This document shows positions 10,097 through 20,903 of a stretch of 64,000 bases of DNA, piece after piece (positions within the stretch are counted from its first letter, which is position 1; the number at the start of each line of letters is the position of its first letter). Source of the DNA: Calliopum simillimum (Eukaryota > Arthropoda > Insecta > Diptera > Lauxaniidae). The DNA lies in NCBI GenBank assembly GCA_951812925.1, contig OX638371.1:47032101-47096100 (forward strand), read 5' to 3'. The translations under genes and the position numbers were made by a program. The notes under the pieces are model-generated. The model did no database searches and was not told where the DNA came from. It worked only from the letters and a program-made list of their open reading frames with translations.

Positions 10097-10598
10097 CACA
10101 CCGAGATGTACTCAAAAATCGTTAAGAAAACTAAAAGGTCAAAAAAAAAAAAAAAACGGCTGGACGTTCGATTTCGCGGTTTGCGGATTTAGATACTAGA
10201 AGGGTCCCCCAATATTATCCCTGAAAAAAATCGCGGGTGGTATTTCAAAAAGTTAAAATTTTTTAAAAACCACCGTGTGCTACATCTTTTGCTTATATGG
10301 GAGGGGCCACGCCTTCTTGTTCGATTTCGCCTATTTTTTGCTCAGAGCTTGCATTTAGTGTTATTATTGTCAGAGCGAAATTTGGTTAGACTATCTCAAA
10401 AAACGCATTGAATATAGCGTTTTAAAACTTACTTGTACGGGAGGTGCTACGCTCTCTTGTCCGAATTCACCTAGTTATTTCTCAGAGCTTGCACTTACTG
10501 CTGTTAGTGTTTGAGTGATATTTGGTTGTCTTATCTCAAAAAACTCTTTCAGTATCGCGTTCTGAAGCTTTTGCTTATATGGAAAGTGCCACGCCCCA
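10097..10598 (-). repeat. Dispersed repeat D, left part with ~140-bp tandem module
   Basis: Two partial modules 140 bp apart (CTCAGAGCTTGCA at 10341 and 10481) match, in inverted orientation, the tandem array at 37984-38640. Shared phrases include GAGGTGCCACGCC and CTTTTGCTTATATGG. No coding potential. The copy resumes after the inserted element at 14007. Confidence 0.7.
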
Positions 10599-11300
10599 CA
10601 GTGTGGGATTTTGCCATTCTAGGACGTCAAAATGAAAAAAAAAAAAATAAAAAAATTTCTTGAAAATCGATCATATTGTCGATCCCAATTGTTACGAAAA
10701 TAAGCATGAAAAAAAAAAAAAAGAAATGTCATTGCCATGATATCAGCTATCAAACACATGCTATTGAACAGCATGCAAAAACAAATTTTCAATCTTGCAT
10801 CGATCTTTGAGCGATCATATTGAAGTTGTGATTTGATATGGTTTTTTTTGCATTAAAGGTCGATACTTTCACTAAAATTTTTTGCTATACACTACCCATA
10901 CATTTGCACTTAAGTATTTTAATCAAATTATTTTAAAGTCAGCTAAAATGTAAGACAAATTTAAAAAATCTTGAATCTTTCATAGACTATAACTTACAAA
11001 TTGGGCGCAGCTCGGCTATGACAAAACATACAGAATCAGCGTACATACTCGTGTAACAGACTTAAAAAATAAAATCTTGCTTATTTTTTGCCTAAAGGCT
11101 ACTTTGTTTTACAATGACTGAAGTGTTACTAGGTGTACAAATATGAAACCGGTAATGACATCTAGCGGTCGATAGCCGTATATGTATGAGCTTCCGAACC
11201 GTACCAAATGTCTTAATTGTTCATTCTGTCATCTGTCAACAATATTCAGTTCACAATTTGTCAAGTTTCATACAACAACGCATTTTTTCCGCTCGTAAAG

Positions 11301-11864
11301 ATGTCGAATTTTGTGCCTGAAAACTCTCATTTGCGGGAAGCATTGATTTTCTGTTTCCATTTAAAGAAAAACGCTTTTGAATCGCATCGTATCATCACTG
11401 GCGATTAAAACTGGATTTATTTCAACAATCCCAAACGAAAAAAATCATATTTGAGCCCCGGCCAACGACCCAAATCAACGCCAAGACCAAATCGCTTCGG
11501 CTTCTGGGATCAGCGTGGTGTTATTTGGTATGAGCTACTAAAACCAGGTGAAACCTGATCGCTTTGAACCGTGCTATACGTCAGAAGAGGCCCGAATTTC
11601 AACTTCGCCATGACAAAATTGTATTCCAAGATGACAACGCATCGCCACATCGAGCAGCGGCCATAAAAACTTGGTAGAATCGTACAACTGGGAGCCCCTG
11701 CCCCACCCGCCGATTCGCACTTCAATTCTTACGAGGAAGTGCAAAAATGGCTCGACGAATGGATAGTCTCAAAAAACGAAAAATTTTTTTGGCGAGGAAT
11801 CCATAAATTACCTGAAAGATGGGAAAGATGTGTAGCTAGCGAGGGGAAGAACTTTGAAGATTAA
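11301..11864 (+). pseudogene. Mariner transposase remnant
   Basis: Starts MSNFVPENSHLREALIFCFH, the typical mariner N-terminus, runs about 31 residues to FESHRI, then jumps directly into the TGD catalytic region (NPKRKKSYLSPGQ, YELLKPGE). It continues through several frames to GIHKLPERWERC and a stop near 11862. About 150 residues of DNA-binding and catalytic sequence are missing, and frameshifts and stops break the rest (for example a stop directly after TGD). It cannot encode an active transposase. A shorter N-terminal fragment of the same family lies at 23295. Confidence 0.85.
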
Positions 11865-11937
11865 ATTTGGAACCATTTTCGCAAAATAAACGTGTTTTTT
11901 TTTAAATAAAAATTACCGGTTTCATATTTGTACACCT

Positions 11938-13659
11938 CCCCGTAGCGAATGTCATGAAAGAATCGTTATGAGTCACTAACGACAGTGATATGGCTTCAAT
12001 GACATTCAGGGACGTTTCCATATAAGTCTTTCATGACAATTCCATACAAGTGACCAGGCTGTCGTCAATGCCTTCTGAGTTACATTGTCATGCAGGGGAC
12101 ATGATGCTTTGTGGATGACATTGTCATGTAGGTGACATGATGCCTTGTGGATGACATTTACATGCAAAGGACATCAACGTCAGGCATATGACAATGACGT
12201 GCCGTGTCATCAATGGCTTCTGAATGACAAATTGCGCCATGTAGAAAATATATCGTTACCTGAAATCTAAAATAAACGTAACAAAATTTTAAGTTTTCAA
12301 AGACAGCAAAAAACGTCTTAAAACTCCAACTATTTTATATTTTATTGGCAGTTTTGCTTAATGCCGATTTTATTTTATGCAATACTTGCCAAAACTAACT
12401 TTAACTTCTAAAATATTTCTATTTTTATGACGTTTTTTGCAACGTCTTGAATAAAAAACTCAAAATGATTACGGCTTTTTCGATTTCAGGTGACTATATG
12501 TACCTATGATTCTGCTTTCATTACCACCTCACTTCTGGTTGGAACCCGGCACTTTTTCTCATAAAATAACCTTTTTCTTGACTGAAACCTATTTTTTTAT
12601 TTCTAAATAACTAAAATAGTTAATAGGTTTTATTTAAAAAATTATATTTAAGTGATATAGATACTATGTTTGTAAGAAGTGCAATATTAAGAGTTATAAA
12701 ATTAAATGTACTTCGATGTACTTTTGAATTAAAAAATTACATATGTAAATAAAAAGCAAAAAAAGCTTCAAGTATTGAAAGAGAAAATTAAATATCTTAA
12801 CAAAACTTAATTCATGTTTAACACAATTAAATTAGTTTATATGTGTAGTATTTGCAATTTCTTTGTTGCGAGAGTTACGTTTATTCACCCTGTTCTTTAC
12901 TTTCTTAACAGCTGCTCGAAGTTCTAATACAAACTCATCAAAAGTGGTAATCCCGGACGCCTCTATAAAATATTAAAGAAAAAGTTTACTTTTAACGCCT
13001 TTTCATAATCAGTGTTTCATGTAATGTATTGTAGTAAGGTTGTAGAAATGTGATACAAAGAATAAAAATTTCACTTTAAAAAGTAGTTCCCTTACCATGC
13101 AATGCACTTATAAACTGCTTATGAGACTTTAGGGGTTTTTTATCCTTAGCAGCATCATAATTAAAGTCATATATCAAAGATGAACCCTTTGGAGTCGTAG
13201 TAAATATTCAGTTTTCTTTTTTGCAATTGACCTCCGCACTGATCTTTCAGTCATTTTTAATTGATGATTTCTTTGAATGATATTAATACCACTTGACTTT
13301 CAATCACCTATATTAAAAACACTTTCACCACGACCGTTAGCAAGCAGATTTAAAAAAATTTTGTTTGAGATAAAACTTTTCACACGATTTTCTTTTCTTT
13401 TAAAAATCACAACTGACAAGAATGACAAAAAATAAAATTTAAAATATAGAAAATTCAAGACGATTTTCTATGAAGCTGACGGTTGCATGACATTTTCTTG
13501 TTTGAGTCATGTGTTGAGGAACATATGCATGACAATGTCTTGTCAGTGACTATATCTACAATATGTCGATTGAATGTCGCCTAAAAACTGTTACTGAAGC
13601 TCAAAGTCACCGAGAAGTCACTGATGAACACGTCATGAAAGACTGCTTACGCTACGGGG
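11938..13659. mobile_element. TIR element with CCCCGTAGCG ends and TGACA-rich subtermini
   Basis: Begins CCCCGTAGCG and ends with its complement CGCTACGGGG; the next bases also pair loosely (TCATGAAAG and CTTTCATGAC). It inserted at the very end of the mariner, with a possible 2-bp CT duplication (11936-11937 and 13660-13661). The first 300 bp and last 180 bp are full of ATGACA/TGTCAT words in both orientations. A minus-strand stretch near 12880-13200 reads like coding fragments (FDEFVLELRAAVKKVKNR and NYDAAKDKKPLKSHKQ) separated by AT-rich introns. I do not recognise the protein. Superfamily uncertain. Confidence 0.6.
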
Positions 13660-14006
13660 CTAGTATACATAATTAACAATTGCACTGAAATCATAAAAAA
13701 AAAAAAATATGTTATCTTTTTTAATCAATCCCATTTATTGTCAGTAGTATTCAGTTACTACTGAAATGGTAAATACAAATTTTCAAGTTGGTATGTTCAT
13801 TACAACCAATTTTTTAAAACTTTTTTTTTTATAAAATAAAGGCACATTTGTATGGGAGGTTCAAGTAGATTTTGTCCGATTTTTTCATATCTAAACCAAA
13901 TCTCTGCATAAAGAATTAAAGTTCATATACAAAATTTGAACTCGATATCTTTGAAACACGGCTAAAATTTAATTTTGACGTCCTAGATTGGCAAAATCTC
14001 ACACTG

Positions 14007-14218
14007 TTCGCTTGCGCTTACAATTCGTAGAATTTATGTGTATTTCGGTTGCATTGTCGTGAAAAATACTCCTAAAGTTGCATTTCGATATATTTTTTAT
14101 ATGGGCGGTAGTCGTGTCCGTTGACCGATTTTATTTTCAATCCCACGAGCTAACTTTGATGATGGAGGCAGTGTACCAATATTCATTGAATTATCTTGCT
14201 CAGCACACCCAGCCGACG
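14007..14218 (-). repeat. Dispersed repeat D, continuation
   Basis: GCTTGCGCTTACAATTCG, GCATTGTCGTGAAAAATACT and GGAGGCAGTGTACC match, inverted, the D copy at 37820-37990. No gene. Confidence 0.7.
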
Positions 14219-14460
14219 CACTATGGTTTTTTTTTTTGGACAAAAAACTGTACAAGGACACATTTTCTTTAAAAAAAAATAAACGCGAAGTTAAAGGTTA
14301 TACATTCACCTATCTAAAAAGATGCCCGGTTTTTCCAGCATCTGATCCACAAAATAGTGACACGGGTCGAAATCTCTTGAATTTTGAATAAATCGATTTT
14401 TCTGTTTAAAAATGTTAGTCGCATTAAACGCAGGAGTGATATATGTATAAATTTATATGT

Positions 14461-14512
14461 AGGGGAATGTCGTATAGGTTGGGACGCCGTATAAGTTGGG
14501 ACAGCCGTTTTT
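14461..14512. repeat. Iterated GTATAAGTTGGGAC motif at an element end
   Basis: GGGGAATGTCGTATAGGTTG follows TA and is followed by another GTATAAGTTGGGAC copy. Related words occur at about 14753 (AAAGGTTGGGACACT) and 15411 (GTATAAGTTGGGAACCCC). The GGGGAAKGT start resembles the element at 31594. The right end was not located. Confidence 0.5.
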
Positions 14513-14884
14513 CTTGAAAGTCCCATTGGCGACACCTATGTTTCAACTGTCGAAGTAAAGTCTGTTTATAACCTAACGTTTCATGTGCAAAAGATCGAAG
14601 AACTCTTGTTGATTATATCCATTCCAATTATTTCATGCAAGTGTGTTCAATGTGTCTTGTATTCAGTGTATTTCCATTGCGTGAAAGAGTAATTGAAATG
14701 TATTGTTGTGGCAAATATTATTTTTGGGCTTTCACGAAATGGCAACTTTGTAAAGGTTGGGACACTCATGTCGTATACAGCACTTTTTTTTTATTTCAAG
14801 GCATTGCGATACCATTTAAATTATATTTTTACAATATTTGATGAATGCAATATTTATAATAGTTAAAAAGCATTTATTAATGAA

Positions 14885-15080
14885 TTTTTGAAGATTGTGA
14901 CGCATTTATGTGCCATGAGTTTGGCAAGTTCACTAACGCACGAAAAACCGATCGTGGAATTACCGATTTCAATGCATTGGTCGCAGAGATCAAGGAAATA
15001 AAATTGGCTAATTCATTCGATCCACCAGAAAGGCTTATAAAATCCCAAAAAGCAGTTTGGCGAGTAATACCCAAAAAGTG
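14885..15080 (+). other. Unrecognised coding-like stretch
   Basis: One plus frame stays open for about 65 codons and has protein-like composition (FEDCDAFMCHEFGKFTNAR, then ERLIKSQKAVWRVIPKK). I do not recognise it. It may be a fragment of the transposase of the surrounding GTTGGGAC-motif element. Low confidence. Confidence 0.25.
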
Positions 15081-15351
15081 AATGATAAAATTAAAGACAT
15101 TTCAACCATTGATGACGGTGCATTGTTAAAGCTGGTTAAAAGAGTTGCTTCGCACTCCAATCCGTTGATGGTATCTTGTGTCTCGCACAAGAAGTACCTT
15201 AAATATAAAATATGCGGAACAGTTTCTTCACCTGTACAAACTGCGAATCATATTAGGCGGAATATTATATATTTTTACCCAAATTGTTTCTTTGAAACAT
15301 GGCGTTTCAATAAATGTTCTAATAAAAATAATATCATGCAGATTAACTTAA

Positions 15352-16503
15352 CTTTCTACTTTCGGAGATATAGCCATCGGAAGATCGGGATATATCTTTT
15401 ATAAAAATCGGTATAAGTTGGGAACCCCTGGATAGATTTTAAAAATATTGGTGTCATATGCAAGGTATTTTATGAAGCTATACAATTGCTGTACAAAGTT
15501 TTTCAATTTGAGTGGCAGTTTTCGAGATATGACAATTTTTCAAAAATTCACCCCATTTTTTCCCCAAAAAAACTGAATTTTTCCCAAAAAATGTATTATT
15601 GACCTATAATTTTAACAACTAAATTAGATAGCCAATTTTATTTCCTTTCATTTGATATGCAACATGTATCTGAAATTGCATCATTAATAAATTTTTATAG
15701 AAAAAAACAAAAAGAGACCAAATCAATTTTCTTGAAATTAGGAACTTTAAACAATAACAATGCCAGAACAGACAACAACAACTACAACAACAAAAACAAC
15801 AACTACTACTATAACAACAACAACTTGGATACTACTACAACAACAACAACAAAGAGGATCAGCTACTTATATTAAAAAAATTTAAAATTTTTATTAAAAA
15901 TTGCGCGCGCAATTTGGTTAGCAAACTATGTGTTGGATATATTATAGACTGATCCGCGGCCGAAGGCCGCCGCGAAGCCGGTATCGGATTTTTGGGAGTT
16001 TTAAATCCTGAGCTGCGGCCGCAGGCCGCCCAATTACCCATACTCTTATGTAAAATTACTGTTGTTGTAGTAAAGTTGTTGTTGTTGTTGTCTGTTTTGG
16101 CATTGTTGTTGTTTAAAGTTCCAAATTGGAAGAAAATTGATTTGGTCCATTTTTGTTTTTTTCTATAAAAATTTATTAATGATGCAATTTCAGATACATA
16201 ATGCATATCAAATGAAAGGAAATAAATTAGGCTTCCTAATTTAGTTATTAAAATTACAGGTTAATAACACATTTTTTGGGAAAAATAACGGTTTTTTGCA
16301 AAAAAAAATCGGGTGAATTTTTGAAAAATTGTCATATCTCGAAAATTACTCAAATTGAAAAACTTTATATGGCAATTATATAGTCCGGTAAAATACCTTT
16401 CATATGACACCAATATTTTTAAAATCCATCCAGGGGTTCTTATACCGATTTTTATAATAGATATATCCCGATCTTCCGATTACTATATCTCCGAAAGTAG
16501 ATG
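15352..16503. mobile_element. Foldback element 3
   Basis: 15352-15780 recurs inverted at 16075-16503. Pairs include CGGAGATATAGCCATCGGAA with its complement near 16480, the GGTGTCATATGCAAGG stretch near 15450 with its complement near 16400, and the ACATGTATCTGAAATTGCATC stretch with its complement near 16190. Arms are about 430 bp; the ~290-bp loop contains a GC-rich block. The right arm runs into the microsatellite. Confidence 0.85.
15935..16040. repeat. GC-rich hairpin block, copy A
   Basis: GATCCGCGGCCGAAGGCCGC, a spacer, and GCTGCGGCCGCAGGCCGCCC form GC-rich self-complementary words in otherwise AT-rich DNA. The same block, with the same spacer phrase (GGATTTTTGGGAGTTTTAAA), occurs at 51919-52025 inside another foldback. 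Confidence 0.8.
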
Positions 16504-16512
16504 CGCTCAGAA

Positions 16513-16513
16513 G

Positions 16514-16587
<74 letters not shown>

Positions 16588-16685
16588 GGTGTTGGTGTTG
16601 GTGTTGGTGTTGGTGTTGGTGTTGGTGTTGGTGTTGGTGTTGGTGTTGGTGTTGGTGTTGGTGTTGGTGTTGGTGTTGGTGTTGG

Positions 16686-16734
<49 letters not shown>

Positions 16735-16735
16735 A
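16513..16735 (+). repeat. TTG / GGTGTT / TTG compound microsatellite
   Basis: About 24 TTG units, then about 18 GGTGTT units, then about 16 TTG units. Long ORFs of poly-Val, poly-Leu or poly-Thr in every frame are artefacts of this repeat. Confidence 0.97.
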
Positions 16736-16739
16736 TTAG

Positions 16740-17064
16740 TTCCCAGAGCCCTATTTCGGCAAAAAAAATATAAAAAAAAACAGCAACAGTCGATAAACCC
16801 GATTTGTTCCTAAAAATCATATGGACAAAATTCTAGTAACGCCATATATGTGTCATCCTACGGACTTATTGAATGACCTGTTATTTGACTCACTACCCTT
16901 TATATATACACCGAAATTCATTCCTATAGCTCAAATAGTTTCGGAGATATGATAAGATTTATATTTGTTGGGCGTGGCACCGCCCATTTTTTCAGTGGAT
17001 GTTATTTCTCTCTGTGCCTGTTTTCACTTTGAGTTGATTTAATCTTACTCGATTTGATTGAATG
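16740..17064. other. Non-coding sequence between microsatellite and inverted repeat
   Basis: Contains a GGGCGTGGCACCGCCC phrase also seen near 31290, 40335 and 40690. No gene seen. Confidence 0.5.
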
Positions 17065-17320
17065 AACATAAATTTATTCATATATTACTCCTGCGTTTAA
17101 TATGACTAACATTTTTAAACAGAAAAATCGATTTTTTTCAAAATTCTAGAGATTTCGACCCGTGTCACTATTTTGTGGATCAGATGCTGGTAAAATCGGG
17201 CATTTTTTCAGATAGGTTAATGTATAACCTTTAACTTCGCGTTTAATTTTTTTAAAGAAAATGTGTCCTTGTAGTGAACTATTGTTGTGTACACTTTTTT
17301 GTCCAAAAAATACCATAGTG

Positions 17321-17505
17321 CGACGGAGGCGGTGTACCAAATCTCAGCCAGCCAGCCAGACAGACAGACGGACATGGCTATATCGACTCAGGAGGTAACG
17401 CTGATCAAGAATACATATACTTTTCTATATCTGCCATGCCTCCTTCTCTGCGTTACAAACGGAAGGACAATATACCCTGGGTGTATGGTATAAAAAGCTA
17501 TCGGG
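17321..17505 (-). repeat. Dispersed repeat D, terminal part
   Basis: The GACGGACATGGCTATATCG and GCATGCCTCCTTCTCTGCG region and the TATACCCTGGGTGTATGGTA hairpin end match, inverted, the D copy starting at 37577. Short peptides such as ISTQEVTLIKN read from it are repeat artefacts. Confidence 0.75.
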
Positions 17506-18180
17506 TGCGACATTGTTTACAAATAAAAAAATAAGAACAACTGTTACCCTTTTTTTTTTTGAATGGAAATCAAAAAGACCTATAATGGCAGGATATCATA
17601 GGTTAATGTTCCAGAAAATTGTTCCTTGCGTGATTTCATGATGCACGCCTGTCTTTTGGGTAATTTGAATAAAATTTTCGAGGACCCCATTTTTTTTCCT
17701 CTAGTTGAAAATTCATCACAAGAAATTCATTTTTCCAAGATAAAAACGTGATCAAAAATCGCATTTCGGAACAAAAGGGCTTTATTTTTAGAGTTTGATA
17801 CAAAAAGACTTATTTCGAATAGTCGCCGAAGAAACCTTTAATATTTTTTATGTGCCCCAGGCTATATATGTAGGTGCCTGTAGACAGCAGCTTATATTTC
17901 TAAATGGTGAAATAAGAATGATTTATAAAAATTTCCTAACAAAAGGGTTTATTTCCAAATGTTTCAGAACAAAAGGGCTTATTTTCAAATGTTTTTACAT
18001 TTTGCAATTACTACAAATATGTTAAAATAAAAATGTTAAGGGATTAGAATCTTTGGTCAACTCACTATAACACTGGAGACATTAAAATAAAATAAGTTAT
18101 GGTAAATAGCCCCTAAAAGTTTTTTCTCATTACTGAAAACTTATTTAACATGGTTTTACACCCTTTGAAAAATCACTACT
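17506..18180. other. AT-rich sequence, no gene seen
   Basis: Carries two or three diverged copies of a GAACAAAAGGGCTTATTT phrase (17770, 17940, 17967). Nothing else recognised. Confidence 0.5.
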
Positions 18181-18467
18181 AAAATGCTTTCGTACGACTT
18201 ATAGTTGAGGAGATCACCCAATTTAAAAAGTCGTGAACAGTTAAGGCTTGCGCACGATGAAATTAGTGCACGAATTAACTCAAATAACTTTTGAACTAAA
18301 AGACATTAAAAAAAGAATTATACGTTTTTTTAACAAAAATCTTATTCATGTTTACTTTTATTACAAATATATTAAATTATTGGTTTTTTATGAATAAATT
18401 GATTTTTTTTTTGAAATACCTCCCATTAAACTTTTAATCGTATCTTCAGAGATTTGTTTAATTGACA

Positions 18468-18713
18468 CTAACCATTTTTTTTTTGTTTTGTGTTCTTCAT
18501 AATCCTTTTTACCAGAGCCAAATATCTTTCGATGGGTTTGAGCTCTGGGCAGTTAGGAGAATTTGCATATCTAGGTACAAATTCTACATTGTTCTTTTCA
18601 TACATGAAGCCAAATCTGTCCAAAAAAAAAAGTTGAGACCTCATGCTGTCTGATAAATTGTACGACCCTGGAGCCCAGAAGGTGGAAATCCACCTGTTAA
18701 AGCAAAGCATCAA
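18468..18713 (-). pseudogene. Tc1/mariner-type transposase, C-terminal fragment
   Basis: 81 residues containing SQLFFLDRFGFMYEKNNVEF, then PRYANSPNCPELKPIERYLA and LVKRIMKNTKQ. This is the end of a DDE transposase catalytic domain, with N/SPNCPxLxPIE around the last acidic position, as in plant-type or pogo-like Tc1/mariner groups. The rest is not present in frame nearby, so this is a fragment. Confidence 0.75.
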
Positions 18714-18744
18714 AAGTCAGCAACAAAAGTAATGATGTCAGTTT

Positions 18745-19175
18745 ACTTCACCAGAGAGAAAGTTGTAGCTTCTAGCTTGCTTTTTGGAAAAAGGTCAGAC
18801 GGTTACTGCTAATTGGTATTCTGAAACTTGCTTACCAAAAGTTTTCCAAAATTTATTGGGAAAACTCCAAAAAAAGGAGCTACGTACGCCGCTACTTTTT
18901 ACATCACGATAGTGCGCCAGTGCACACTGCTGAAAAAACGACCGATTTTATTGCGCTTTCAGGCAACGAAGAAATTCGTCCAGCCCCTTGTTCCTCAGAT
19001 TTAGCGCCTTGTGACTTCTGGTTGTTTCCAAAAATAAAATAAAAATTTTAGAGTCTTTAACAGCAATGTGGAGATTATAAATGCGGTTATTGATGAAATT
19101 GTAAAATTGAAAAAGCCGATTTTGAAGACTGTTTTTCAAGATGGATTTATCGACTTCAAGATAATGAATAAAGTT
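18745..19175 (+). pseudogene. Mariner-type transposase, catalytic-domain remnant
   Basis: Plus-strand pieces in shifting frames: GQTVTANWYSETCLPKVFQ, then LHHDSAPVHTAEKTTDF, then SSDLAPCDFWLFPKIK, then VIDEIVKLKKPILKTVFQD. HHDSAPVHTA and SDLAPCDFWLFP are the second and third catalytic motifs of mariner transposases. Frameshifts lie between the pieces and a stop follows PKIK. It differs in family from the mariner at 11132. Confidence 0.8.
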
Positions 19176-19291
19176 ATAAATTTATTTATTTATCAATATC
19201 AAACAGATATGACATCTCTTACAGATTAGACAACATTTAATTAACTAAGAAAATAACAATAACATAAATACATATAAATAAGATCTTATAA

Positions 19292-20245
19292 TTAAAACCG
19301 TTCGAGTACCCCAATTTGATTTAAAACTAGAAGGAGATAACTTTTAAAGCAATCTCTGGAACAATTATGGAAAATGTCTATATCATCTAATAATACATTA
19401 GTAATACTAAGGCAATGCGCAAGGGGTTCCTGCTGAGCAAAATTACTTCTCAGTATATTACATCGAAAGTGAAAACTCTCTCTAAGGTTTCTAAGAGGCG
19501 AATAAAAATTTATCTTGATTAAAATATTGGGACATTGAATTTTACAATGAATAATATCTCTAATGAACACAACGGAATACATTATGCGACGACATTCAAG
19601 TGAATACATACTAAACAAAGCACAGCGTGTTAAGTAAGAAGGTCTGCTAATTTGCCAATTCAACTTGGAGAAAAGATACCTGGTAAAGGCTTTCTGAACC
19701 CTTTCTATTCTCAGAATGTGCGAGGCATAACTGGGGTTCCAAATAACGCTGCAATATTCTAAAAATGGTCTTACCAAACTTTCATACAGTAGCTTGATTG
19801 TACGAGGGTTCGTAAAATCTTTGGAATTCCTCTTTAAAAATCCTAGCATAGAATATGCCTTAGATATAACGTAGTCGATATGATCTTTAAAGGTAAGACG
19901 GCGATCAAAAATCACTCCCAAATCTTTTTTAAAATAAACTCTTTCAAGAGTGAGATCATTAATAATATAATCAAAAACTAGAGATGAATTTGTTCTATAA
20001 AACGACGAAGATTGACATTTAGAGATATTAAGACAAAGATTATTAGACAAACACCAGGAGGCAACTGCGTTCAAGTCAGATTGTAAAAGACTACAATCAA
20101 GCTCAGATTTAATGGAACGATAAAGTTTTAAATCATCGGCAAACAACAGACACTGCGAGTATTTGATAACTCGGGGAAGATCATTTATGAAAAGCAAAAA
20201 TAACAATGGGCCAAGATGGCTTCCCTGTAGGACACCGGATGACAC
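19292..20245 (-). pseudogene. CR1-like reverse transcriptase, C-terminal part
   Basis: 317 open residues: GVLQGSHLGPLLFLLFINDL (usually PQGS), LLFADDLKLYRS with the catalytic DD, KKDLGVIFDRRLTFKDHID, YCSVIWNPSYASHILRIERV and QKAFTRYLF. These are typical of CR1/L2-type LINE reverse transcriptases. The frame breaks near 20245-20278 with a small indel; upstream sequence continues in another frame with FTDFVKAFDKVN. Confidence 0.85.
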
Positions 20246-20277
20246 ATTAATGGGACGTGATAGTGATTAATTTATTT

Positions 20278-20903
20278 TTACAAATTGAATACGTTTGCAC
20301 AGATAAGACTCCAAGTTAGGAATTCACCACGGAAGCCTAAACAGCCTAGTTTGAACAACAATGATGCAAGATTAACCTTGTCAAAGGCTTTAACAAAGTC
20401 AGTGAAGATTACATCAGTTTGCAACCGATTTACATAGGAAGTGACAATATAGTTAGAAAATAATACTAAATTGGTAACAGTTGAGGAGTGTTTTTTTTCA
20501 AAAGGGCTTATAACCAAAACGAGGCAAAAGTAATGTCATACACATTATTTGCATAATAATCGGTTATTTGATAGATATGATTTTTTTTAACTAAATGTCA
20601 TTAATTCCACGCCATTGAGTTAACTCTCTGTGAAAACAGAATCCAATTTTATTAATTTATAACAAAGTATCAGACAACTAATATTATGACATTACTTTTG
20701 CTTCGTTTTGGTTATAAGCCCTTTTGAAAAATAACTCCTCAGTTGATCTTCCGGAACGGAATCCGTGCCAATGCCAAAACAAGGTGAAATTTTATCGTAA
20801 ACGATTTTTTCGAAAAGTTTAGGTATTGCACAGATTATAGATATTGGCCTATAGTTACAAACGTCCTGTTTCGGACCTGACTTATGGATAGGAACGATAT
20901 GAT
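20278..20903 (-). pseudogene. CR1-like reverse transcriptase, upstream part split by a MITE
   Basis: 20278-20482 encodes VTNLVLFSNYIVTSYVNRLQ, then TDVIFTDFVKAFDKVN (motif A). Beyond the MITE, 20745-20900 encodes HHIVPIHKSGPKQDVCNYRP, then ISIICAIPKLFEKIVYDKI and GFRSGRS. Removing the MITE and one AGTT copy joins GFRSGRS directly to TVTNLV, so the insertion is precise. Confidence 0.85.
20483..20740. mobile_element. 258-bp MITE with AGTT target duplication
   Basis: AGTT at 20479-20482 and 20741-20744 flanks inverted ends GAGGAGT and ACTCCTC. The arms continue AAAAGGGCTTATAACCAAAA and GCAAAAGTAATGTCATA. The interior shares CAAAAGTAATGTCATAATAT and the 'acagaatccaatttta' phrase with the foldback at 47455-48955, so the two belong to one family. 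Confidence 0.88.

Larger units (their letters stand above)
11132..13660 (+). mobile_element. Internally deleted mariner, itself interrupted
   Basis: Terminal inverted repeats GGTGTACAAATATGAAACCG (11132) and its complement ending at 11936, with TA before the left end. The right TA is displaced to 13661-13662 by insertion of the CCCCGTAGCG element. Own sequence is about 0.8 kb versus the usual 1.3 kb, because the middle of the transposase is gone. Confidence 0.85.
10599..14006. mobile_element. CAGTG-ended TIR element, hAT-like ends
   Basis: The left end CAGTGTGGGATTTTGCCA is mirrored by the right end, complement CAGTGTGAGATTTTGCCA, and the match continues for about 35 bp. CAGTG ends fit hAT elements, but I see no clean 8-bp duplication. 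It lies inside repeat D: flanks on both sides match D, with about 35 bp of D missing at the site. Without the nested mariner its own length is about 880 bp, so it is non-autonomous. Confidence 0.7.
14219..17320. mobile_element. Element with ~230-bp inverted repeats beginning CACTATGG
   Basis: 14219-14450 (CACTATGG...AACGCAGGAGTGATATATG) recurs inverted at 17065-17320, including the shared CATCTGATCCACAAAATAG phrase. The 2.6-kb interior holds a GTATAAGTTGGGAC-repeat terminus, a foldback and a microsatellite. Flanking D sequence overlaps instead of joining cleanly, so the target duplication is unclear. Confidence 0.65.
19176..20903 (-). mobile_element. CR1-like non-LTR retrotransposon, 5'-truncated
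   Basis: Minus-strand LINE with a 3' tail of TAAA/ATAA-type units near 19176-19190, a short 3' UTR and reverse transcriptase sequence to about 20903, where a Jockey LINE tail abuts. A 258-bp MITE sits inside (20483-20740). Confidence 0.8.

Noticed and set aside
11510..11725. Minus-strand 71-codon ORF in the mariner
   Set aside because: Antisense of the transposase remnant.
16355..16820. Poly-Val, poly-Leu and poly-Thr/Pro ORFs
   Set aside because: They are translations of the TTG/GGTGTT microsatellite.
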